Shown here one piece after another: positions 23,855 to 37,810 of a stretch of DNA of 64,000 nucleotides (within the stretch, counting starts at the first letter, position 1; each line of letters begins with the position of its first letter). This DNA is from Apiospora phragmitis (lineage: Eukaryota; Ascomycota; Sordariomycetes; Amphisphaeriales; Apiosporaceae). The notes under the pieces were generated by a model that had not been told where the DNA came from, ran no database searches, and worked only from the letters and a program-made list of their open reading frames with translations. A program made the position numbers and the translations under genes. The DNA lies in assembly GCA_038363925.1 (NCBI GenBank), contig JAQQWL010000016.1, forward strand, positions 868,001 to 932,000, in the 5' to 3' direction.

Positions 23855-26800
23855 ATTGCTTGGACAGGGGAAAAGAGTTGCGGTTCGTGTACGATTGGGT
23901 CTCACGGTCATGGCGTTGCACCCATGTTCTTTTCAGTAGCAGGTTAGCTAGCAAGGAGTTGTATAGTACTCAAGCTTCAGTCTTTGCATACGACAGATAT
24001 GCCCGAGGTCACGATTCCTGAGAGATATCACTTCCGAGCCGTTGAGTCGTTCTTACCTCGGACTTGTTCAAGCTACCAACTCGGTGCATTGCCCAATGCT
24101 GTGGTAAACCAGCCCGTGACCGCTAAGTCGTACGTTAAGGCTTTTTGCCACTATAACGTTAGCCCAGGAAGTAAAGTAATATGCATTCGAGTAACATTGT
24201 CTCCCTTCGTTTCTGCAATTCTACTAGTTTTTTGGGCTTCATACACCACGGTGTGCTACCGGCGGCTATTTGTAGCAGCGAAGGACACTTTAGACGGGGT
24301 CTGGGGCATTATGGGATCCTCCCTGAACTCAGTCAGTGGGTTCTGGGGAAGAAGTTGCTGGTGAGTCCTTCCAGGTTCTCCGTGGCCATACGATGCCTTG
24401 ATTGATCACCTACTTGCCATGCCAAGTTCGAAGTAGAGGACGCAGGAGTTGATGGCTATACGGTGTCCGCGTTCGAAAAGCAGCTCTCGCGCTCCCTTTC
24501 TACGCAATGCAATGCAATTAGTTTGAACATGGCCTGTAGAGTGATTCTTTCATCACCTCTACCACCTCCAGGTTTTCGCTGTTCCGTAATCTTTATGATA
24601 AGTCTATTAGTACGGTTTAGAATGTTCGACCCCCTTCGCCCCTTTCCAGGTGCTCGACGGCCAACGTTCTTTACGGTCGCCCTTGCTACGTTGACTGCGA
24701 ACCTTGTAGTACTGTTTTGCTCTCATGTCTATTAGTTCTTGAGATCTTATCACCGGTTCCTTCACTGATGGGCTGTTGGGTTGAAGCCATAGATAGATTA
24801 TGGGCCGCTTTTTTATGGGTGACGAATTGTACAAGTACGGGCGTGAGGCTTTATAACAGGACGTGCCGGGTTGGTGTCATGCTGACTATGCAGGTAGCTA
24901 ACATACATTGCCATCTGGCAGACTCGCAGTGTGAAGACCATACGTGTCAAAGCAGTTTCCCTCGGCCGTGTGAAGGCAAAACCCCTTCCAGTTCCGGGCC
25001 TGCATAGACGTTAATCGTCATTTTATTGGTGTGTTGCTCAACCAGTCCAGATCGGACGTCACGTTCTTGTTTAAGGGGGGTGGTGGCCGTGGGATTGCCA
25101 TATGATACTATTTACAAATACGAATGATCGCTGCTCACCGAAACCGGAGTAGAGAGGAGGACTCTGCGGGTCAGCTTTGAAGCTGACGGTACATGACTCG
25201 GCCGCAAGACCTCGCCTGACTGTCACCAGAGTTGAGAGAGTCGAGATAGGGCTTCAACAGAAGGTTGTTTGGCCATTTGGTTTGTCCTGCCATCTCGAGA
25301 CCCTCATAGGTAGCAAGATGTCTGTCGGGTTCTGTGGATGACGCGCGAGGGCCGCTCCTATGCACGTTGTCTGACCACCACCACACCTGCCGGCGCCTCA
25401 CGAGTTGTTGTTCTTGTTGGACGAAGCCGTATCATAGATCACCAATAAGGGGTTTACCAGTTCCCCCAGCAAAAAATGCCTTGCAGCTTTCATTAATTCA
25501 CTCATTCTACTGACGGTCGAACGATCACGAAGGAACGCCCCGCGCAACCGAGCCGAGTGACATACAACTATTGCCTTCGGCATTGGTCAAGCTCCTGTTG
25601 CACACCACGTACTACTATAAGCCACTGCAGTCCAAGTGACATATTGGTTTTGGTCGGGCCTTCTTTAGAGGATCTGCTGCCTTCGCTGTTCTACCCTTTA
25701 CGAATTCACATACATGTATCAGTGTTGACGGACTAGATGACATGAAGATAAGGCTGATCACATCTCGTATTCCCGGTCTTACAGTACACGCGTACAATGA
25801 TTGCCGTGCCAAATACCGTAATCCATACTTCTCATAAGCGGCTGGCCACGCGATCACGATGTAAGCCGTGTCGGTACAAGGGCACTCGGCAGGCACAGAG
25901 GAAGGATTGTAGGGTAGGGCAGTAAGTGTTCTGAACTTTTGGGCAGCTCTGAACAGCTCTGGACTGCGTGAGGTCCAAAGGGGTTCTGGGTGTCAACCAG
26001 AGTACACGTCGTAGGCGAAGCAGTCCGGCTATCCCGGCAGACTTTTCTGCTGTTGCCTTGATGCAGGCGACCACAAGCGAACTCCGAAACGAATCTTTCC
26101 CGCCGCGACAAACTACCTGTAGACCAGACACAGCTATTCGAAACCCGAGCAATCCACACAACGGCCGTGTTAGCGATGTTATGCCAGTCGAGAGCTGGCC
26201 CGTTATCCTAGGTTACACGAAACCAGCCACGGCAACCTCGTCATAATCTCAGCTCTCGATAAGGAAGCTGGTTTGGTTTTCAGGTAAGCCTCACAGCCAT
26301 GTCAAGGTGGCGCTTGATCCTTCCAGAGGCACGCTGCTCTTCTGTGGTCCTACACTGCAGACTTCGGCGCTTCTTGTCCCTCGAAGGTAGGCAGGATAAG
26401 CCGCCGGCTTCATCTCCGGGACCATCTGCACGCGCTATCAGTCCCACTACCCTGTACCCTCGTGGCCATGTACAGAGACAATCGCATGCAAGAGGGGGCC
26501 GTCAGCAAACTGCCCTCCGTTTGGAGGAAATACCTGACTCCGAACAGAGTGAACCAAGACAGTGCTCTCAACGGGACTGTGTATCTAGATACCTAGGTAG
26601 ATGTAGGTCTAGGTCTAGGTCGTTCGCTCTGTAGCCGAGTATGCAGTGGCGAGATTGATTTTCATTCCGTCGTTGCCGACGCCGCCGCTGCCTCCCGGCT
26701 TTTGGGGTATTTTCTCCGTACAGTTTGCGCTGCATATAACATAGCAACTACCATTAAATTTGTCCCATGGGACGGATGCACACGATGTCCGGACCGAGAG

Positions 26801-28000
26801 ACAAACTGCTGTCAGGCCACGGGGGTTTATCCCATTTTCGATTTATAACGCATTTATTGTGCCGTGTGTTAGCCCGGTGTGGTGATGCTTGTCAGGCATC
26901 TCTCGTTTGTCTAAGAATAGGAACATGTGGTAGTAGGTACCACCCAACCTAAACTACATGTAGGTAGTTGCCCAGGGCGGGCCATGCCACCCATGAACCT
27001 ATCTGCCAGTATATCGGCAGACTCATAAGCCTACTGCAGTATGTGGTAGCTTCAGCGTTGCAACCATCCTCATAGGATTGCACAAGATCCATGGCGTCAT
27101 GGTGATCACTGTACCTACTGTGCTGTACTACCGTACTGGTAGTCGTCGGGTGTTATAAGGGAGCAGAATGCCTGTACTACAGAACATACAGTATATCGCA
27201 CTGAAATATGGTCAGGATGGCGGTTGCTACCGTGCCAGCAGAGTGAGCAGCAGTATCACACACACGATCTCTCTTTACCTCGATTGTCCATGGTGTGCGC
27301 GAAGAGCAGACTTGGGTCTTGCCAGCCCAAGCTCAGCTAAGGACCTACAGTACTCCCCTCACTTTCCTTCCTCCTAATAATAATTCACAAATAAGAACAG
27401 CTGGGCGCCGACAACCCGGCTTTGCATATTATGGTGGACTTGGTGAGCAGGTTTGTCAACTCGCGGAACCGTCGGCCTCCGCCCGCGAAGCAGCCGCAAG
27501 AGCCAGATCGGGGCTTCCGTTGGGTTGCAGACAGACGTAGACAGGACAGGCAGGCAACCGAGAAAGACACAAGATACCGAGCATGCGCTTCACGCCCAGC
27601 CCACGTTTCCCCTTACCGAACGCACGGAGAGGATATGGGATGGGAGAGCCGACACCAATCATCACGGCTGCCCACCCACCACTCGGGGGGCAAGTCAAAG
27701 CTGATTCGGGAAGGTTACTTCGACTTGTCCCGCAGGCGTAACGTGTTTTTGATCGCGCTACTGCAGTCCCGATGCAATCAATACATGCCACCAGGAGGAA
27801 AGGACACAAGAAGTACTCACTCCAGGATGGGGAAAAAAAAGGGGTCTCGGGTCATATCAAAGTCGCGCACAATAGTAAAAGCAGCTGTTACTTGAGCGAG
27901 AGCGAAAAGACACGTGCCCGCGTGGTGGGTTGCGTCCCAAACGATGATATACAAGATTAATACAATGAATGATAACAGTCATAATATTGACATTTCGCTT
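23855..28000. other. Second gene desert, part 1
   Basis: After the CBP80 3' UTR no coding sequence with a recognisable product is seen. The longest open frame, about 157 codons near 27422, is Arg/Gln-rich and overlaps other frames of similar length; I regard it as chance. Short TAGGTA/ACCTAC motifs recur (26583-26600, 26930-26965). Confidence 0.55.
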
Positions 28001-31000
28001 AGACAGAAAAGAAACCCCTGCAATGGCACTATATGAATGTATTAGTTAGTACGGGGATGGCGGAGACAAGACGTGCTGAAAGCGGTAAGGAAATCGCCCC
28101 TGCCATAAACCAGATCAGCCGCATGGTCGTCCCGGGCGCCCGTTGCGATGCGCCGACAGGAGGAGTAAAGAGAAAAGGGATCATGGCCAGACCTAGGTGT
28201 GTACAGTGTGGCCCGGCTCTCGAGTCTCAAGGGTCCCCTCCTGTCAGAACCAGTACCAGTGGAAAACATCGTTCGATTTGCCTGAGATGAAGCCTAGCTA
28301 CAGTGATCTGGATGTTCATCGAGTCGTCTAGGCGGATTGAACACCCCGAAGCAGAGCGTGGCGCCGACGGTTCTTGTCTAGCAGGCCACTACTGCATACA
28401 TCAGCCAGGTTTTCACGGAGGACTGGAGATTGTGAGCAAGCCAAGTTGAAAGGGAAGAGAAATTAGGAAGAAAATGTCCAGACCCCGCAGTAATTCGTGC
28501 AGCAGGCTGGATCACCCCCCTTTTTCTTTCTTTCTTTCGCAATTGAGAACAGGCGAGGCGATGATGTTACTTGAACTATTCCCACTGGCCTGCTCGGTAG
28601 TGAAGGATGGATAATGGATCTCTGGAGGGTTATATGCCGTCTGACTAGTGCTGATTCCTTATTATGCATCGATATTGGGCACTATCTGAACTCAATGATA
28701 CCTAACATATCGCACCCTGGCTACCACGACAGTATGGTTACACTCGGCGCAACCCAAGCATGACGTAGGCTGACCAATTGCGCCGGGTCTGCAACATCAT
28801 TTCAAGTCGACAGAATGCATAATACATACTGCATCAATGGCCATGTAACCTACCACCTACCTACACCGTACCCTGGCGCTGCTACTGTGTATCAACAACA
28901 TACCGTATTCTCGCCAAAGCTGGTAGGGTGCGGCACAGCAACAACCCAAGATTACTCTGCAGCAACATGAAGTCCGGTATGTGTGCTATGTACTGCTGTG
29001 ATGAGAAGATCTACTTTATCTCTACCACTACCTAATATCCAATGTACGGAGTACCTGGGATTGGAATTAAGGGACCCTTGTCTGGTGGGCATGCGCCGAA
29101 GGGGGGCGGGCGAGCCGGCTGAAACTTCCAACTGCAAGTCGGTAATGCGCCCATCCCATCGAGATAAGACCAGTTCCAAGTCTGAACTTGACTTAGCGAG
29201 AGCCTCCGATGGCTGCCTGAACAGGCATTTGATATCCCGTCGGGTCGTGCCCATGGTGGGATGTTCGCTCGCCCCGCTGAAAATGCTCACCGGAGCGGAA
29301 TGCCGAGTCTAGCAAGAAGATGTTCTTTTTCTCTTTCTACAAATAGCAAGTATTTGTGCGTCCAATGGGCCTACGTACAATGGGCGGACCACATAACAAT
29401 CAACCCCAAACGAACCCACCAACATTTCGCTTTCGTTTCTGCCTTCTCGTGCGACCCCATTAATAAGGGTTCGGGTCTCGGTTCTATAACAGCGCAGACA
29501 ATACGATACGTGAGCATATTGACTGGATGCAGAAGCCAGCCACACCAGTCAGATACGAACTTCTCTTCCCAAGCGAGTTGCGGCCCTCTTCAACACCCCT
29601 CTTCCCCCATGTGCATGCGTTGGTGGTTTGTCGAATAATAAAAAAGTCAAGGAAATGCCAAGTTTCATTGGAGTATCCCTCCAGGAGGATGATGACCTAC
29701 AGCAGCTTAACTCAAATGAGCCGTTAACATTACCCGTACTATTGACTCTAAAAATAGACAGACCCTGCACTGCATTGTACAGCATGCCTCTGAGGCCGGT
29801 TTCCCAACAGACATATCACCATATCCCCCTCCCACATCGGTTCATGAGATCGCCTGCTTACCGGCTTCTTCCATGCCATGGCATTGGCAGTGGCTGGGAC
29901 GCAAAGCAAAGACCATGCACCTTGCTTGCCCCTCTGCACTAAAATAAAAGGTGCGATTATTATTACTACGACAACTAGGAGCCGCCGGGGAGGGGCGACA
30001 TCAATGCTGTACTGTTCGGAGTTTTGTCACTGGCAGTTAGCTGTTGTGTAACCGATCGTTCTGTGGCTGGTGCGCGAGTGCGTGGACAGTAGCTACTTCC
30101 ACGGCACCGATGCCTGTCAAGCTCTGGGCGCTACCTACTGGGCTACTAGCTGCTAGTTGCATGCTCGTGTAGCCATCCAATGGGAAGAGACCTGCTCGTC
30201 CAATCTACTTGTACTACCGTGCCTACCCATCAGTCACTTTCGGAGCATCTACAAGTCAATACCGAGGCCCCCAGGCGGTATCATCTCTCTCTCTCTCTCT
30301 CTTCCAGTATCATGACACAAGAACGATGAATATTCTGACTTGTAGTAGAAGCGAGACTCAGAGCCGGACTTGACCATATCCTGGTTGGCGTATGGCGAGG
30401 CTTCAAAATTCCTTCGAAACCAGAGTGGCGGGCCACCGTTGCTCGCTACCGCTGAAAGAGGAAGCTGTCACAACTACCCGCCCAAGAGAGGCATGGGATG
30501 ATGCGAGTCATCCCTGTTCTGCACCTAGCCATCAGGAATCCCTCCTGTGCTTCTAGAAGCTGAGCAGACTCTGCTTAGTGCGTGCTACTTGCGATTCTTT
30601 TGTGACAAGCGAGTCGACCGAGAGAACAAGACAGGCAGGGACTGACTACACCACCATAGAGCCCGAGGGTCTTTCCTTGGCCCAATGGAATACTTATTGG
30701 CCAGAGCCCTACACGAGTAAGGGATATTGGACTACCACTTAGATCTGATGCTGGCGCGCTCTAGTAGTGCTCACGCACTTGACCGGCTGCATGATTTATC
30801 GTCATGCTCCAGTCATTTCCGATCCTGAGGAACCGCAGCAACACCAGGCGGTTAGTTCGGCAGAGCGGCCGAATGCCGGACAGTGCGCATCGATACTGGC
30901 AGACGGTGCGTCCGTCAGCGCGGGGGTTAGAGACCCCGGTACATACACCAAGTAGGGGGCGCTCGATGACGGAAAGTGCTTGTCTCGTACATACACATTG

Positions 31001-33000
31001 GGCGGAGGGTGTTTATTCCTCCGGCTCCCCGGTCATTTCGGCGGGGCCCACCCTTTCGCAATATTCATATCCAACCTCGATTTTGAAGCACTTTCCGTCG
31101 CTGTACAAAGTTGATTCTACCACCATGGGAACCGGCGTGATGGGTTAGAGTGGTGAGAATAGACCAGGGATTGGAAAATGTGACGGTCAGGGATACGGTC
31201 TGGGTATCTGGGTACGTAGGTAATGTATGGGAATACTCTTTGGTGTTGAGAGCATTGGATTGGCCCGAGCGCTGTCTATTGAAATACATACGGTACTGGG
31301 GCAGGGGTAGGAATATAGCGCGACCATCGGCATTGCTCGTCGACCCTGGCGCCGAATTGATGGACATATCTGGACTAGTCTCCCAGGAAAGCCAGGCATA
31401 GAGACTGAGCTCGATCCATTAACTCTAATTGTCGATCTTAAGGAAATCTCCCGCAAGTCGTTGCTTTTTTAGTGCAGTATTCATGTACAAAAGCCAATAC
31501 TGGTAGGTGGTTATCTGCCTTTATGTAACACGCGAGAAGGAACGCACACACAGCAAGCCCCCTCCATCAAGAGTTGTATCATCTGTTGGGCTTACCAGGC
31601 TATGAATCCTTCGACTGCGAGAAACAGGGTTAGCGAGATGGAAGGATGGCACTTTTTGTGATGAGGCCCATCTGCCGAGAAGAGGCATCATTCGTATCAA
31701 CGGAAGGATCAAGAGAGACAGGAAGGGCCAGAAGAAGAAAATAACTGATGCCATGGAGGAACGCATCAGGAGGATTGATAGCAACCAACCATCCCAACTA
31801 TACCCATGTCCCGGGAGGCTTGGGGGCGCACGTGGCCGCCTTTCCGTCAGCAAGTGACAGTAACACCAGATCCGAATAGCAACTTCAAGTACTTGTGACA
31901 AGTGCATTCTACCCACTCACCAGGCATTGAACATCTAATATAAGTTCATTGAAATTACCTGTAGGCTATCTATTTACTCGTCTACGCAGGTTTCGTCATG
32001 GTCGCCTCGTCATCTGTATCTAGCCCAAGGTAATATATAGAATTAATGATGCGTATTTAGGCATGTAGTGGGTAGAGACCTCATTCCCCATTACGCAGCT
32101 TACATGTCATTATTGTGAAATGGTCGCCGACCTGCGAATGCCGAACGTCGTGTGATGTACCACACAGTAATATCCATCATTGGCGATGCCTCTGACTGTG
32201 GGGCTCCCTTCGAATCGTACTGTACAGGAATAGTAATATAAGACGCCGCGATACTCTGGCCTGCTTGATAGAAAGGCACAGACAGACACATGGCCCGAAA
32301 GTAAAATAGCAGATACTTACCGAGCGACCAGGATTTCTAGAATACGTATCCCGCTACTTGGGTGGCCCAGACCCATGTCGAAGGATCGAAAACACATGGC
32401 TTTATGTATGTATGGTAGCGCTAGTAGATGCAATAAGCAGTCATCTTCATCGGTGTGGTGCGGTCAAGTAAGCGTAAGCGCAAGCAAGCCAAGCAAGCTA
32501 CAGGGAGAACAGACGACGATGGACAAGTGTGCTGGGCTGATAGACCGGACCATATTCCGCTGCTGAAAGCTGCACATTTCAGAATATGCAGTTGATGTCA
32601 TACACTGATCCTACGCTTGCGGCGGAGCAAATCAAAACATGAACCCCAGGACACGCCGACAGGGGGACCGACTGAGAAGGAAGATGTGGCGTTTCTGCAA
32701 GTAAGCGTTTCCGGGAGTTTTAGAAGAGAAATGCCATGGTGTGGTTCCCTCTTGGCCTGGGCGCCACCAACACCACCGCGCGCGGCTGACCATGGAGAAT
32801 ACCCTTCTGAGATGCCGGCACCCTGGCATGTCTTCATTTTGCCCCCCCTCCTGCGGTCTGGTCCCAGCAGCCGCGGGTGTATGTACAGTACACCGATGGG
32901 AAGTATCTACCCTGCCATGATTTTGAACGAAAAGAGAGCAGATTATTCGAAGCAAACCCGCTAAACTTGTAAAGTCAGCAGTAGTCTCCTACCTAACCAA
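28001..33000. other. Second gene desert, part 2
   Basis: No gene, RNA or transposon ends recognised. A (TC)n run lies at 30284-30302. Open frames are below about 131 codons and lack domains. Composition is mixed rather than AT-rich. Confidence 0.55.
30284..30302 (+). repeat. (TC)n microsatellite
   Basis: Run of about nine TC dinucleotides in non-coding sequence. Confidence 0.9.
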
Positions 33001-34556
33001 GGGGGAGAGGTCCCATCATGGCTGGGTGATTGGTGATGTGCCCCTTCATAATACGCGGGGCGACTAAAGCTTTGCGCCGTCACACAGTCTTCTGCACACA
33101 TTTGGGCCGTTGGACGTTGCAAGCCATGGTGCCCTGCGATTTTCTCCAGATCCCCCCCCGTTGCAAGAGCAGTGGTCCAGACTCTCATGGCGCTCGGTTT
33201 CTAATCTTAAATAAAAAACCACTGGAGAGTTTGACGACTCGAACGCACTTCGGCAGGCATAGGGGTCAGTTCCTACGGCAATATTGCAACATGGAAGTAT
33301 TTCCACCAACGGCATGAATTGAATCTGCGCTTGCGGCTGCAAAGTCATAGTTCGGGATGCAGTGTCGTATCCATGATAAACGCCACAGTCGCGGTAACGG
33401 CCCAAGATGCAGGTGCAATTCAGTTGCAACCTGTTACCTACCATTCAGGATGCCCTCCATTATCGATAGGTACGGCAGGTGAGTACTGTATAACGCACGG
33501 TGTGTATACAGTCCTTCCTCCCAAAAATAATTCTGTCAGGTTAAGAAGAGAGAGCCTTGCTGGGAACTGTACGAGGAGATCACCGCTAGCTGCCGGGCTT
33601 AGACAAGTACTAGGAGTACCGTCTGGACTTATCAGCCGCTCAACGATCTACAGATGTTTCGGATAGTGGCTGGCTAGTTGCCGAAGTTGGCGTTGGCTTG
33701 AGTAATGGGTCCCTAGGTCCATATGAGCCCGCCTCAAGTAGCTAAATTGCCCACAGCCGGCATTTTCAAAAAGTGCGAGCCACCACCAATCGACCTCCAC
33801 TACACACATACCTGCTTCTTCCTTCACGAGGCTACAGTAGTTACACACGCTTTGCGTCATGGCCTGGCCCGGCCGTCAGCCCTTGGACATGACCTATTAT
33901 ATTGATCATCTTAGGGCAAGAGCAGGCTGTATTCACTCGAGACGCTCTTGACGCCCCGACTCGAGAAATTAGGGCAAGGGTGCGCCTCAAACCGCGATGC
34001 CGCCCAGCCACGCGTCGACCGTTACAGGGCAAGATAATAATACTTGCTTTTATACCGCGGCACAGCGGAGAGCTCTCCCTTCGCGGCACATACATCTTCC
34101 TAGTATCGCGTGGGTAGAGAGAGTGCCGCTGATGGCAACAACCGGGATCCTCTCGAACCTGCTAGCCTCTCAAGCCTAACCCTTAAATGGCTCTGCTTAG
34201 CGAGAGCGGGCCTCTCATTGTACGGCACAGTATGTGTAACGATGACAGTAGCCACTGACAGCGTACGATACATCACCACTTGATAAAATGACGGGATGCG
34301 TGGAGAGTGGGAAAGAGAGAGCAGCCCCTAATACGCGATGGGCGAGTTTCCAGGGTACGTAGGGACTGGACCATCAGCTCTCGGCTCGGAAGCCGCCAGG
34401 ATCACCAGAACGGTTGAACCAACCGGAAAGGCGCTTCAGTCGGACTATCGAGCGAGTCGGCCGATAATAAAAAGTTGGTCGATTTTCCCCCAAGCAACCA
34501 GGCTGGCAGCTTGGTAGCTGGGCTGACCGCAGAGGGAGCATTTGCCGTTAGCTGAT

Positions 34557-34575
34557 ACTAGTCGGCGTGACTAGT
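34557..34575 (+). repeat. Small perfect inverted repeat
   Basis: ACTAGTC and GACTAGT form a 7-bp stem around the 5-nt loop GGCGT. It may be fortuitous. Confidence 0.6.
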
Positions 34576-35765
34576 GGACAGTAGTCCGGGCAGCCGCGGC
34601 GCGCACCACGGGTTTGTGGAAATGGGCGAGCGCTTGTCACGCTTCTAGCTGTCTCTCCCGGAGATGTGGAAGTGCGCAGCCAGGAGTCAAGTTAGTAATA
34701 GCCTAATAGGGACATAGCTCGACAGTGGTCCTGTGGCTAGAGTTGCTAGCCAGCGGACCTACTCATGCCAAAGTCGAAGACTACCATACAGCAAATGCAT
34801 ACTTACAGATATGGGCTACATGCAGCCCTCCAGCGCGTGGGTCGAAGGTCAGGAAATGGTATGGTTTCTTGGGGAGATGGAAGACCCAAGATAAACCACA
34901 GGCTTTAACCGTTTCCAGATGCCATTGCCGGGGAGCGACAAAGGGCTCTCGGGCTCTCGTGCCCATTCATTCCTTGCTGGAACTGCGTATCCGTATCATT
35001 GGTGAATAAGTGATTGGTGATATGTATGAAATCAAGTGCGACCCCTCAATCTAATCTGGCCATAACCCACCGACGGCCCAGTATACGGCCTCGGTGCAGG
35101 TCGCCTGCAAGGAAGACGGAGAGTGTTTTTATTAGTTTAGACCCAAGTCACACAGGTAACAGCCCGCCCATGGTGCATAGGGTCTGTAGATGTCACCGTT
35201 GATCAATAAATAGGGGGTTGCCAAACCAGTATTACTACGACGTGCATCGGTATGTTGTATGTAGCTTGAAAATTCCTACATATAGCACCTGACCACGCAC
35301 AGTGCATCCAAGGTGTCGGGAAGGCGCTAGCCCAAGCAGGCCTGATGCCGGCACAACGCAGACGCATATGTAATGTGCGTACTACAAGCATGTACGGATT
35401 AATGTATCAGGTGTGTCTATACGTGCACGTATCAATCTTATTAGCCGTAATATAACCCCCCCTCGACCCGTTGGTGAATCTGGAACTAGAGAAAACCCTG
35501 ACCCCGGCTTTTGGCTGATGGACAGTACTTTGCTCCCGTATCTTTCTTTTCTTCATGTACTGTACTTACCTACAAGTACAGACCCACAACCAGCTGAATC
35601 TCCGGATGGGATGCGATGAATGGATGGACGACCCTCTTTTGATATCCGTTCGTTACGTTCCGTATTTGCCGCGTGCTTCATGTTCCAGTCGCCAGTAGCA
35701 GGAGCAGCTCAAGCGAGTCGACTGATGAGTAGGTAAGCAAGAAAGTAAAGTACCGATACCGAATT

Positions 35766-35795
35766 GCTCCATTCTGCTCCATTCTGCTCCATTCG
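35766..35795 (+). repeat. Three tandem copies of a 10-mer
   Basis: GCTCCATTCT is repeated three times (last copy ends in G). It lies in a non-coding region. Confidence 0.9.
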
Positions 35796-36103
35796 GTTGC
35801 CTAGAAGTGATTGACCTCCGGATTCGAGTAAAGTTAATCTGTCTAACGAGTAACGCTACCAAGTTCAGTGGCTGCCGGCTGACTCGAGGCTCGCATCTGC
35901 CAAAATCTCTGATAGATCATAGCTGAGACAAGTCCGACTATTTTCAGGCACGAACGAGGCTGAAGCCATGTTTGCTTGCCGGCCGAGGCCTCTGGCGAAG
36001 ACCCCCAAAAGAAAACAAAGTTCATCACGACTCGGCAGAGGGAGGGCATGTACCGGCCATCTACCGATTCATGTCAATTGCCCTGACCTCCAGCTGATAG
36101 CTG

Positions 36104-36138
36104 CTACCTACCGTACTAATATGAGGTACAGTAGGTAG
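36104..36138 (+). repeat. Inverted repeat built from CTACCTAC / GTAGGTAG
   Basis: The left arm CTACCTAC-c-GTAC (36104-36116) pairs with the right arm GTAC-a-GTAGGTAG (36126-36138) around the loop TAATATGAG. Twelve pairs form with one mismatch. The arms are copies of the ACCT motif that is scattered over the non-coding DNA of this window. Confidence 0.8.
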
Positions 36139-37810
36139 GTAGGTGCCTTGGCAATGCACATGGGTTCATCTGAAGTCAGGACCGGCAACGGGTAGTCCCT
36201 GCCGCAATACGTACATAATCCTGGCAAATGGTTGCAATAGCACTACCTCGACAGGCCTCTGCTATGTCAGGCCTGACCAAAAAAAAAAATAAGTCCAGTC
36301 CCTTCTCATCTCGTGGATTGTGTCTTCCCCTTCAGTAAGCACCGCCTAACTCTCCGGACTGGAACCCATCTGGAGCTGGGGCCTGCCTTCCACTCGGCAT
36401 GGGCCAGGCTTATCCCAACTTGCTCCATCCCCCGCCGCCATGGAGAGGTCTGCTTGGGTACAGTGCGCACTATACGATCTGCTTGGCTGCCATGCCTTCG
36501 CTACTATGGGATGGATCCCCCGACGGTGTCCACCCTCGTCATGGTTTCTGATTAGATCGTTTGCGAGCCCTTGTAACGGTGCCTAGGTACCCTCTTCCAT
36601 CTGCATCCACATCGAGCCCCCCTGCTTCCTGCTGGTCAGACTGCCGGGTCCTTTAGTGCTTGCCTAAAACATACACGCGAAGCAGAGTCGACCAAGCCTA
36701 GCTCGTCACCTTCATGCCCATGCTCTCTCTACTGTACTTGTAGTAGCAGCGCCCCCTCCAAGCACTACCGGAACCTCTTCCCTCGCCATGTACTTTTATT
36801 ATGGTTATTTACTGTACTCTGCTCTAAGCCCCAGGCGCCAAGTCAACCTCATACCCTGAACTGCTCTTCGGTCCCGAAATTTGGCGGACTGGGGTGAACT
36901 AGTCGACTAGGGTGTCAACTGTCTCCTCCGCAATCCACTACTATCTGGGCAGACTGTCAAGCCACTCGTCCTGTTACTTGTACTATCCATCAGAGACTTG
37001 CTCTCGATAAAGGTCCCAGGCCCAGGACGTTGACCACAGCAGAGCCACCCGATCGGTCCAGGGACTTGTCACTACATGTACACTACGTACCCTTTAGTCA
37101 CGACTATTCCGACTTCCCTTTCTATCTGGCCTGTTCTTTCTCCTCGAATCATTTGCCTTTCCCTTGCCGAGTCGGTCAAATGTCGTTATAGTCCCGACTG
37201 GCACCCGGAGCGTCTTTGGTCCAGTAGTAGTACTCTGTTACTCATAAGTCTAGCTGAATATCCATCTTCTGTCAAGCAACCCTCTTGACCGTTGACATCT
37301 GCCTGTTTCAACCCTGGATGGACTGATACGAGACGAGCAAATCCCGAACCCTCTCCAAAGCATCACGTCTCCATAGATCAACGACACTTACATACATACC
37401 TACCGAGCAACATTTGGAAGACGTCTTAGTTGTCCAATTATCCGGATACTGCCCAAGGCAACGACTGGTATTTGACGCGCAAACGGCACAAACCGAGAAC
37501 CTTTAACCGGCAGTTTTTAACAACCAACTCTCCAAACAACTGGCTTGTGTCATTTCGCCTGTGCTGGCTCCTAATCATTTGCTGTCCTCACAGAAACTTG
37601 ACCAACATCAGCCTTAAGTTGGGGATATGCCAGTGTGCTGAAACCCGATCATTAGCCTCATGGGGATTTATCCTAGATCAGACCGCCACCATCACCCCTC
37701 GAATCTCCAAGATACACCTCCCCCTGAGGTAGAGAGCACTCGGATCCCAGGACACTTTCAGGTTGTTGACGGGAGATTCCCGTGAGATAAGAACACCTAT
37801 TTCGCCTCCT

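Larger units (their letters stand above)
33001..37810. other. Second gene desert, part 3, and upstream region of the Zn2Cys6 gene
   Basis: Non-coding as far as can be seen. It contains a small hairpin at 34557-34575, a 10-bp tandem repeat at 35766-35795 and a larger inverted repeat at 36104-36138. The final 1-1.5 kb is rich in C/T tracts and probably holds the promoter and leader of the regulator at 37811. Long upstream regions are common for fungal developmental regulators. Confidence 0.5.

Noticed and set aside
27422..27895. 157-codon open frame as a gene
   Set aside because: Arg/Gln-rich and overlapped by two other frames of over 80 codons; looks like chance in GC-balanced DNA.
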